The notes beneath the pieces were generated by a model, which was not told where the DNA came from, ran no database searches, and saw only the letters and a list, made by a program, of their open reading frames with translations. From positions 1-50,806 of the forward strand of contig NZ_CADIJW010000042.1 of assembly GCF_902859745.1 (NCBI RefSeq): a DNA stretch of 50,806 nt, in the 5' to 3' direction. This DNA comes from Achromobacter dolens (GTDB taxonomy: Bacteria; Pseudomonadota; Gammaproteobacteria; Burkholderiales; Burkholderiaceae_B). Positions 42,623-50,806 of the stretch are shown in pieces. How positions within the stretch are numbered: the first letter of the stretch is position 1; every line of letters begins with the position of its first letter. The translations under genes were made by a program, and so were the position numbers.

Positions 42623-42723
42623 CGCGACGCCCGCCGGGAGCGTGACGGCGGCGACGCACTTTGCCGCGCGGCGCGGGCGCGGCTGTGGCAAACTGCCTGC
42701 GTTTTCCCCCTGGAGCCCGGCCC

Positions 42724-43392
42724 GTGCGCGGCAATTCTCCCTTTCGCGGCGGCAGCAAGCTGACCGCCCTCGTGGTCGCCTTGATCCTGGCGGCGGCGGG
42801 CGCCATCGTCAACTGGCTGCAACCGTCCCGCCACGGCGGCGAGCGTCCGGCCGAACGGCCCGGCGCCAGCGCGCCGGCGGCATCCGGCAGGTCCGGCGCG
42901 GCGTCGGCCGGCGGCGTCCCCGCCGGCAGCTACACCCTGACCGGCATGATCGTCAACGTGGCCGACGGCGATACCGTGACGTTGCGCGCGCCCGACGGCC
43001 AGCGCCGCATCCGCATGGACAGCATCGACGCGCCCGAGGAGGGCCACGGCGCCGACCAGCCCGGCCAGCCCTACGCCGAGGCCGCGCGCCAGCACCTGGC
43101 CAGCCTGGTGGCCGGCAAGACCCTGACCGCCCAGTGCTACCTGAAGGACCAATATGGCCGCGACGTCTGCGCGCTGATCCTGGAAGACGGCCGCTCGGCC
43201 AACCGGCTGCAGGTCGAGGCCGGCTACGCCTGGGCCTACACCGCGCGCCAGGGCGAGTACCTGAACGACAAGGCCATGCCCGACCTGCAGCGCCAGGCCA
43301 AGGCCGCCGGCCGCGGCCTGTGGGCCGGCAAGGAGCCGATGCAGCCCTGGAAGTGGCGCTACGACTGCTGGCGCCAGCGCCAGTGCGGGTGA
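42724..43392 (+). CDS. Thermonuclease-like (SNase) family protein, membrane-anchored or secreted
   Basis: The GTG at 42724 with TGGAG upstream gives 222 residues beginning VRGNSPFRGGSKL; the longer frame from 42661 has no good start. Residues 13-35 form a single hydrophobic signal or anchor segment (ALVVALILAAAGAIV). An alanine/proline-rich linker leads to an SNase domain from about 75: VADGDTVTLRAPDG, RIRMDSIDAPEEG and DQYGRDVCALIL contain the positions of the calcium-binding and catalytic acids and arginines. A C-terminal WAGKEPMQPWKWR is also usual in the family. It would act on nucleic acid in the periplasm or outside. Confidence 0.85.
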   Translation: MRGNSPFRGGSKLTALVVALILAAAGAIVNWLQPSRHGGERPAERPGASAPAASGRSGAASAGGVPAGSYTLTGMIVNVADGDTVTLRAPDGQRRIRMDSIDAPEEGHGADQPGQPYAEAARQHLASLVAGKTLTAQCYLKDQYGRDVCALILEDGRSANRLQVEAGYAWAYTARQGEYLNDKAMPDLQRQAKAAGRGLWAGKEPMQPWKWRYDCWRQRQCG

Positions 43393-43543
43393 TTGCCGCG
43401 GGCCGGCGCTGCCCGCCGGCGGGGTAATCCGTCCTGGTGTGTGCGTGAAGGCATGTCCGCAAGTTCCCTAGGGGGATGCCAGGGTACTGGGGCGGATGCA
43501 CCTTTGCTATCCTCTGTCGCACTGAATAGAAGGAAAGGTTTCC

Positions 43544-45781
43544 ATGCGTGCTTTGATGCGGCTCTGGGCGGCGGCCATGATGCTGTTGCTGGCGTTGGCG
43601 GGCTGCTCCCGGGAAGGCAGTCCCATCAACAGCCCCTATCCGGCCGGCGCCGAGGGCCAGAACACGCTGTATTCCGCCTTCGTCAAGCGCTCGCCCAAGT
43701 ACCTCGACCCGGCCAGCTCTTATTCCACCGACGAAACCCCATATACCTACAACATCTATGAGACGCTGTACGGCTATCACTACCTCAAGCGGCCGTATGA
43801 ACTGATCCCGCGCGCCGCGGCCTCGATCGATCCGCCGGTCTATCTCGACGCGCAAGGCCGCGAACTGCCGGCCGACGCGCCGGGCGAGCAGATCGCCCAG
43901 AGCATCTACGACATCAAGATCAAGCCCGGCATGCGTTTCGCGCCGCACCCGGCCTTCGCCCGCAAGACCGACGGCAGCTACGATTACTTCCCGATCGCGC
44001 CCGAGGAACTGGCCGACAAATACGCCATTCCCGATTTCCCGCGCACCGGCACCCGCGAACTCACCGCCGACGATTACGTATACGCCTTCCGCCGCCTGGC
44101 CAGCCCGCGCGTGGTGTCGCCGATCTATTCGCTGATGGCCGAATACGTCAGCGGCCTCAAGGAATATGGCGACCGCCTGCGCGAGCGCGACAAGGCGCTG
44201 CGCCGCGACCTGCCGGGCGGTGCCGGCGCCTCGTGGCTGGACCTGCGCGAGGCCGACGGCTTCACCGGCGTGCAGGCGCTCGACCCGCACACGCTGCGCA
44301 TCCGCGTCAACGGCAAGTACCCGCAGTTCAAGTACTGGCTGGCCATGACCTTCACCGCGCCCGTGCCCTGGGAGGCCGACCGCTTCTACAACCAGCCCGG
44401 CATGGCCGAGCACGACCTGTCGCTCAACACCTGGCCGGTCGGCACCGGTCCCTACATGCTGGCCGAGTCGCAGCAGAACCGCCGCCACGTGCTGGCGCGC
44501 AATCCCAACTTCCACGGCGAGCCCTATCCCTGCGAGGGCGAGCCGGGCGATCGCGCCGCCGGCCTGCTGGCCGATTGCGGCAAGCCCACGCCGTTCATCG
44601 ACCGCGCCGTCTTCAGCGTCGAGAAGGAAGCCATTCCGCTGACCGGCAAGTTCATGCAGGGCTACTACGACCTGCCGCAGATCGAGCGCGGCGAATACGG
44701 CGTGGCCATGCTGGTGGCCGCCGGCGATAGCCAGGACAAGGCGCGCAAGTACGCCGAACACGGCATCCGCCTGCCCACCACGGTCGAGACCGCCAACTGG
44801 TACATGGGCTTCAACTGGCTCGATCCGGTGGTGGGCAAGGGCGACACGCCCGAGCAGGCCGAGAAGAACCGCAAGCTGCGCCAGGCCATCAGCATCGCCT
44901 TCGACTGGGAAGAATACGTGGCGGTGTTCGAGAACAGCCAGGCCTCGGTGGCCTACGGCCCGGTGCCGCCCGGCGTGCTGGGCTACCGCGAACCGCCCGA
45001 GGGCGTGAACCCGGTGGTCTACGACCTGGTCGATGGCAAGCCGGTGCGCAAGCCGATCGAGGTGGCGCGCAAGCTGCTGGCCGAGGCCGGCTACCCCGAC
45101 GGCCGCAATGCCGTCACCGGCGCGCCGCTGGTGCTGTACTACGACTCCATGACGGGCGGCGGTTCCAACCCGCAGTTCGACTGGATGCGGCGGCAGATGG
45201 CCAAGCTCGGCGTGCAGATGGACGTGCGCTCGACCGACTACAACCGCTTCCAGGACAAGATGCGGCGCGGGTCGGCGCAGATCTTCCTGTGGGGCTGGAA
45301 CGCCGACTATCCCGACGCCGAGAACTTCCTGTTCCTGCTGTACGGCCCCAACGCCAAGGCCAAGGGCGGCGGCGAGAACGCCGCCAACTACGACAGCCCC
45401 GAATACGACAAGCTGTTCGAGCAGATGAAATTCCTGGACGACGGCCCCGAAAAGGAAGCCCTGATCCAGCGCATGGTCGCCATCGTGCAGCGCGACGCGC
45501 CGTGGATGTTCGGCTACTTCCCGATGTCGGGCGGCGCCTACCAGCAGTGGGTCGGCAACGCCAAGCCCACCCAGATGGTGCGCAACACGCTGCAGTACAT
45601 GAAGATCGACCCGGTCCTGCGCGAACGCAAGATCGACGAGTGGAATTCCCCCATCTGGTGGCCGGTGGGCCTGTTCGCGCTGCTGATCGCGCTGGCGATC
45701 TGGCCGTCGTACGTGGCGCTCAAGCGGCGCGAGCGGCAGACCGCCTTCGCCCAGGCTTCCCGCAAGGAGCATCAATCATGA
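43544..45781 (+). CDS. ABC transporter substrate-binding lipoprotein, peptide family (SBP_bac_5)
   Basis: The ATG at 43544 after GAAGGAAAGG gives 745 residues. The signal sequence ends in lipobox LAGC (Cys21). The body is a peptide-binding protein of the OppA/DppA superfamily (KYLDPASSYS, WPVGTGPYMLAE, LRQAISIAFDWEEY, FLWGWNADYPDAENF), but about 200 residues longer than typical OppA. The C-terminus carries a hydrophobic helix (about 702-722, WWPVGLFALLIALAIW) followed by positive charges (KRRERQ), a second membrane anchor that standard binding proteins lack. It overlaps the permease gene by four bases. The operon architecture resembles the Yej peptide transporter, although the binding protein is not clearly YejA. 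Confidence 0.87.
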   Translation: MRALMRLWAAAMMLLLALAGCSREGSPINSPYPAGAEGQNTLYSAFVKRSPKYLDPASSYSTDETPYTYNIYETLYGYHYLKRPYELIPRAAASIDPPVYLDAQGRELPADAPGEQIAQSIYDIKIKPGMRFAPHPAFARKTDGSYDYFPIAPEELADKYAIPDFPRTGTRELTADDYVYAFRRLASPRVVSPIYSLMAEYVSGLKEYGDRLRERDKALRRDLPGGAGASWLDLREADGFTGVQALDPHTLRIRVNGKYPQFKYWLAMTFTAPVPWEADRFYNQPGMAEHDLSLNTWPVGTGPYMLAESQQNRRHVLARNPNFHGEPYPCEGEPGDRAAGLLADCGKPTPFIDRAVFSVEKEAIPLTGKFMQGYYDLPQIERGEYGVAMLVAAGDSQDKARKYAEHGIRLPTTVETANWYMGFNWLDPVVGKGDTPEQAEKNRKLRQAISIAFDWEEYVAVFENSQASVAYGPVPPGVLGYREPPEGVNPVVYDLVDGKPVRKPIEVARKLLAEAGYPDGRNAVTGAPLVLYYDSMTGGGSNPQFDWMRRQMAKLGVQMDVRSTDYNRFQDKMRRGSAQIFLWGWNADYPDAENFLFLLYGPNAKAKGGGENAANYDSPEYDKLFEQMKFLDDGPEKEALIQRMVAIVQRDAPWMFGYFPMSGGAYQQWVGNAKPTQMVRNTLQYMKIDPVLRERKIDEWNSPIWWPVGLFALLIALAIWPSYVALKRRERQTAFAQASRKEHQS

Positions 45782-46755
45782 TCGGCTACGTCATCCGCCG
45801 GCTGCTGTACGGCGTGCTGATTCTGATCGGCGTGAACCTCTTCACCTTCATCCTGTTCTTCGCCGTCAACACGCCCGACGACATGGCGCGCCTGGCCATC
45901 GGCGGGCAGCGCATCAGCCAGGACGCCGTCGAGAAATGGAAGGTCGAGCACGGCTACGACAAGCCGCTGTTCTACAACGCCGGGGCCAAGGGCGCGGCGC
46001 AACTGACCGACACGGTGTTCTACCAGCGCTCGGTGCCGCTCCTGGCGATGGACTTCGGCGCGTCAGACGGCGGCCGCGACATCGGCCGCGAGATCCAGAC
46101 CCGCATGGGCCCGAGCCTGGCGCTGGCGGTGCCGACCTTCTTCCTGGGGTTGTTCGCCAGCATCGTGTTTTCATTGACGCTGGTGTATTTCCGCGCCACC
46201 CGGCTGGATTTCTGGGGCGTGGTGCTGTGCGTGATATTGCTGTCCATCTCCAGCCTGTTCTACATCATCGCCGGCCAGTGGATGTTCGCCAAGCTGCTGC
46301 GGCTGGTGCCGTTCTCCGGCTTCGAGGGCGGCCTGGACATGGTCAAGTTCCTGGCCCTGCCGGTGCTGGTGGCGATCGTCTCGCGGCTGGGCCCCGAGGC
46401 GCGCTTCTACCGCACCCTGTTCCTGGAGGAAATCGGCAAGGACTACGTGCGCACCGCCCGCGCCAAGGGGCTGGCCGAGCGCGTGGTGCTGCTGCGCCAC
46501 GTGCTGCGCAATGCCATGCTGCCGATCCTGACCAGCACCGTCGCGGCCTTGCCGCTGCTGTTCATGGGCAGCCTGATCGCCGAGTCGTTCTTCGGCATCC
46601 CGGGCCTGGGCAGCTACACCATCGACGCCATCAACGCGCAGGATTTCTCCATCGTGCGCGCCATGGTGTTCCTGGGCGCGTCGCTGTACATCGTGGGGCT
46701 GATCCTGGCCGACATTTCCTACACGCTGGCTGACCCCCGCGTCCGTTTCGAGTAG
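45778..46755 (+). CDS. Peptide ABC transporter permease, DppB/OppB/YejB type
   Basis: The ATG at 45778 overlaps the preceding TGA (ATGA), giving 325 residues. MIGYVIRRLLYGVLILIGV is the typical N-terminal helix of DppB-type permeases. About six membrane helices follow, and the cytoplasmic coupling motif EEIGKDYVRTARAKGL near residue 220 contains the EAA loop that contacts the ATPase. NAMLPILTSTVAALPLLFMGSLIAESFFGIPGLG matches the family end, broken here at the usual spacing. It forms one half of the membrane channel with the next gene product. Confidence 0.9.
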   Translation: MIGYVIRRLLYGVLILIGVNLFTFILFFAVNTPDDMARLAIGGQRISQDAVEKWKVEHGYDKPLFYNAGAKGAAQLTDTVFYQRSVPLLAMDFGASDGGRDIGREIQTRMGPSLALAVPTFFLGLFASIVFSLTLVYFRATRLDFWGVVLCVILLSISSLFYIIAGQWMFAKLLRLVPFSGFEGGLDMVKFLALPVLVAIVSRLGPEARFYRTLFLEEIGKDYVRTARAKGLAERVVLLRHVLRNAMLPILTSTVAALPLLFMGSLIAESFFGIPGLGSYTIDAINAQDFSIVRAMVFLGASLYIVGLILADISYTLADPRVRFE

Positions 46756-46760
46756 CCGCC

Positions 46761-48265
46761 ATGCCCAAGTTCGTATTCCTCTGGACCGACATCGCGCTGT
46801 GGCTCATGGTGCTGGGCGCGCTGGCCTATGCCTGGCACGTGCGGCGCAGCCCGAACCTGCGCGCGACCTGGGCGCGGGTGGCGCGCGACACGCCGGCGAT
46901 GTGCTCGGCCGTGGTGCTGGCGGCGTTCGCCCTGGTCGGCCTGCTCGATTCCGTCCACTACCGGCCGCAGTTGCCGCCCGCGCCGGGCGCGGCGGCCGAC
47001 GCCGCCCCGGTCTACGCGCCGGCGGTCAAGTCGGCGCTGGACGGCCTGCTGGGCGGCAGCGTGCTGACCCAGCCCGAGAAGACCTATTCCAGCCCGCTGG
47101 CGGTGCGCCAGTTCACCAAGGAGACCCTGCTGGTCGACGACAAGCCAGTGCGCGACTTCCCGCGGCTGCGGGCGGCCGGCACGCACCTGGCTGACCCCGA
47201 CCGCGACCACCTGGGCGACGTCTATTACCGGCTGGGCCTGGGTCTGGCGGCGGGGCTGGCCGTGGCGCTGATCGGCGCCGGTCTGCTGTTCGCCTGCCTG
47301 GCGCGGCGTGGCGGCGCGTCCGCGGCGGCCGAGGCCCTATTGGGCGGGCGCGCCGAGGTGCCGTGGCGCGCCATGGCCATCACCTTCACCCTGCTGTGCC
47401 TGGTGGCGGGGGCGCTGGCCGGGCTGTCCAGCGGCTACCACGCCCTGGGCACCGACCGCATCGGCAACGACGTGCTGTGGCAGGCGCTCAAGAGCATCCG
47501 CACCGCGCTCGTCATCGGCAGCCTGACCACGCTCGCCATGCTGCCTCCGGCCATCATCTTCGGCATCGCGGCCGGCTATTTCAAGGGCAGGGTGGACGAC
47601 GCCATCCAGTATCTCTACACCACCATCACCTCGATCCCGGGCGTGCTGCTGGTGGCCGCCTGCGCCCTGATGATGCAGGTCTATATCGACAACCACGCCG
47701 ACCTGTTCGACACCTCGGCGGCGCGCGCCGACCTGCGCCTGTTCCTGTTGTGCATGATCCTCGGCTTCACCGGCTGGGCCGGCCTGTGCCGCCTGCTGCG
47801 CGCCGAGACCCTCAAGCTGCGCGAGCTGGAATACGTGCAGGCCGCGCGCGCCTTCGGCGTATCGCACTGGCGCATCATGACGCGCCACCTGCTGCCCAAC
47901 GTCGCACACCTGGTGCTGATCACCGTGGTGCTGGAATTCTCCGGGCTGGTGCTGTACGAGGCGGTGCTGTCGTACCTGGGCATCGGCGTCGATCCCAGCA
48001 TGAATTCGTTCGGCTCGATGATCGATGGCGCCCGCCTCGAAATGTCGCGCGACCCCATGATCTGGTGGAACCTGATGACCGCGTTTCTCTTCATGCTGGC
48101 GCTGGTGCTGGCCGCCAACCTGTTCGCCGATGCCGTGCGCGACGCCTTCGATCCGCGCACCCGCCGCTACAAGCCGGGCCGCGTGCCCGGCATGGGCTGG
48201 TTCGGCCGCCGTCCGGGCGCCGCGCTGGCGGCCGATGCCCGCGCGGCCAAGCCGGGAGACACGCC

Positions 48266-48269
<4 letters not shown>
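46761..48269 (+). CDS. Peptide ABC transporter permease, DppC/OppC/YejE type, with long N-terminal extension
   Basis: The 502-residue product is about 200 longer than usual DppC proteins. The C-terminal half is a normal permease: ALGTDRIGNDVLWQALKS near 230, helices LVIGSLTTLAMLPPAIIFGI onwards, and the EAA coupling loop LRELEYVQAARAFGVSHWRI near 355. The extension has two extra helices (about 8-24 and 50-66), a 100-residue periplasmic-looking domain (67-155) and another helix (158-180). It follows the first permease by five bases and overlaps the ATPase gene by four. Confidence 0.88.
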
Positions 48270-49960
<1,691 letters not shown>

Positions 49961-49963
49961 AAA

Positions 49964-49997
49964 CCGCGCCCCGATCCTGTGGCGGATCGGGGCGCGG
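49964..49997 (+). terminator. Strong terminator of the ABC transporter operon
   Basis: CCGCGCCCCGATCC, six-base loop TGTGGC, GGATCGGGGCGCGG: a perfect 14-pair stem starting four bases after the ATPase stop codon. It also lies just past the end of the convergent MarR gene and may serve both directions. Confidence 0.8.
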
Positions 49998-50017
49998 CAT
50001 GCGCGGGTCAAAGCGCC

Positions 50018-50557
50018 TCAGTCGTGGGCGTTGCGGGTCTCGAGCCAGACCAGGGTGTCGTGCCTCAGGGCGCGCACGCATTGCGCCAGGAAAGCATGCA
50101 CCACTTCCAGTTCGCCGGCGTTGTAGCGCCGGGCCATCAGTACCACCGCCTCGGCCACCCACTGGCGTTCCTGGGCCAGTTGCTGGCACTGCTCCTCCAC
50201 CGGCCGGATCACGATCATGCGGCGATCCAGCGGATGGCGGCCCCGCTGGACATAGCCTGCCGCTTCCAGGCGGTTGATCAGGGCGGTGGCGCCGCCGGAG
50301 CTGATGCCCATCAACTGGGCCAGTTGGCCGGTGGGCAGGGCATCGAACTCCATCACCAGCTCCAGCGCTTTCAGATCCGCCAGGGGGATACCCATTTTCT
50401 CCGCCAGGGCCGATTGGCAGGCCGCGTTGTACACGGCGAACTGTCGGCCCAGCATCAGGGCGATGTCGTCAAGCATTCCGGGACGCAGATCGTTGTTGCG
50501 GGATTCAGGCATCACGGTCACATGCTCGTGGTGAACGAAGGTTTCTTGTTGCAGCAT
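50018..50557 (-). CDS. MarR-family transcriptional regulator
   Basis: The 179-residue protein has the winged helix-turn-helix of the MarR family: DLKALELVMEFDALPTGQLAQLMG near 61, ISSGGATALINRLEAAGYVQR as recognition helix and DLRR-like HPLDRRMIVI in the wing near 110. GAGGGAG precedes the ATG. A 30-residue N-terminal extension precedes the helical dimerisation region. It starts 28 bases after the glycine/leucine-repeat gene, on the same strand, so the two are probably co-transcribed. MarR proteins commonly sense small aromatic compounds, but no target genes can be named here. Confidence 0.88.
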   Translation of the reverse strand: MLQQETFVHHEHVTVMPESRNNDLRPGMLDDIALMLGRQFAVYNAACQSALAEKMGIPLADLKALELVMEFDALPTGQLAQLMGISSGGATALINRLEAAGYVQRGRHPLDRRMIVIRPVEEQCQQLAQERQWVAEAVVLMARRYNAGELEVVHAFLAQCVRALRHDTLVWLETRNAHD

Positions 50558-50585
50558 GGCGTCGCTCCCTCACGGATCCGGTTGA

Positions 50586-50806
50586 TCACTTCTGGGCCGT
50601 CAGGCCGCCGAGCAGCCCGCCCAGCAGGCCGCCGTTGTTGCCGCCGGTGCTCGCGCTGCCGCTGACGCCGGCCGTCACCCCGCCCAGCAAGCCGCCAAGC
50701 AGGCCGCCGTTGTTGGCCGAACCCGAGGCGCCCGCGCCCGCTCCGGCACTGGCGCCGGCCGAGGCGCTGCCGCCGGTCAGGCCGCCGAGCAAGCCGCCCA
50801 GCAGGC
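50586..50806 (-). CDS. C-terminal part of a glycine/leucine-rich repeat protein (cut by window edge)
   Basis: The frame is open from the right edge to a TGA at 50586, giving 73 residues. It is built almost entirely of Gly, Leu, Ala, Ser and Asn. The block NNGGLLGGLLGG occurs twice, with a third LLGGLLGGLTGG at the edge, separated by Ala/Ser/Gly spacers. The chain ends LTAQK. No start codon of convincing quality lies within the window, so the gene most likely begins outside it. The pattern suggests a low-complexity secreted or surface protein; no family was recognised. Confidence 0.7.
   Translation of the reverse strand, partial: LLGGLLGGLTGGSASAGASAGAGAGASGSANNGGLLGGLLGGVTAGVSGSASTGGNNGGLLGGLLGGLTAQK

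Noticed and set aside
42953-45775. 940-codon open frame on the minus strand opposite the nuclease and binding-protein genes
   Set aside because: Shadow of GC-rich genes with the typical Arg/Gln/His/Val bias and no ribosome site.

Overview
The window is very GC-rich, gene-dense DNA with few gaps. Its gene content (PsrA-type fatty-acid regulator, gab genes under a MocR regulator, Yej-like ABC cassette, colanic-acid-like exopolysaccharide locus) fits a betaproteobacterium of the Alcaligenaceae, such as Achromobacter or Bordetella. That assignment comes from overall character, not from a marker gene. No rRNA, tRNA, insertion sequence, integrase or CRISPR array was found.

Layout. (1) 1-4942, minus strand: a fatty-acid beta-oxidation operon with a TetR/PsrA-like repressor, fadE-type acyl-CoA dehydrogenase, fadI-type thiolase and a fadJ-type multifunctional enzyme cut by the left edge. 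A PsrA-type operator sits just upstream of the regulator. (2) 5296-9229, plus strand: an unusual two-domain protein resembling glucosamine inositolphosphorylceramide transferase-type glycosyltransferases, followed by two paralogous LuxR-type regulators that both lack the receiver phosphoacceptor aspartate. (3) 9302-30430: a large exopolysaccharide locus arranged divergently around 22594-22842. The minus arm (wcaJ, gmm, manC, a VanZ-like gene, gmd, fcl, wzx, a GT2, wzy, a GT4, another GT2, wcaF, wcaI) makes GDP-mannose and GDP-fucose, starts the repeat unit on undecaprenyl phosphate, extends, acetylates, flips and polymerises it. The plus arm (wza, wzc, manB, pgi, galE) supplies the export channel, the tyrosine autokinase and more precursor enzymes. 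A serine O-acetyltransferase gene follows. (4) 31651-33525: a sirtuin and an inositol-monophosphatase-family protein, with DnaA-box-like repeats on both sides of the latter. (5) 33722-38229: GABA catabolism (gabT, gabD) with a divergent GabR-like MocR regulator. (6) 38375-43392: a DUF72 protein, a UvrD/Rep-family helicase, CorA and a thermonuclease-like protein. (7) 43544-49960: a peptide ABC transporter operon with a lipoprotein binding protein, two permeases and a fused double ATPase, ended by a strong terminator. (8) 50018-50806: a MarR regulator and the C-terminal end of a glycine/leucine-repeat protein cut by the right edge.

The most unusual parts are the AT-rich second half of the gene at 5296-6897, the twin pseudo-receiver regulators beside the polysaccharide locus, and a terminator-like hairpin with a nine-base U tract in the leader of the 13-gene polysaccharide operon. 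Together these suggest a polysaccharide system with its own dedicated, phosphorylation-independent control. That link is inference from position only.
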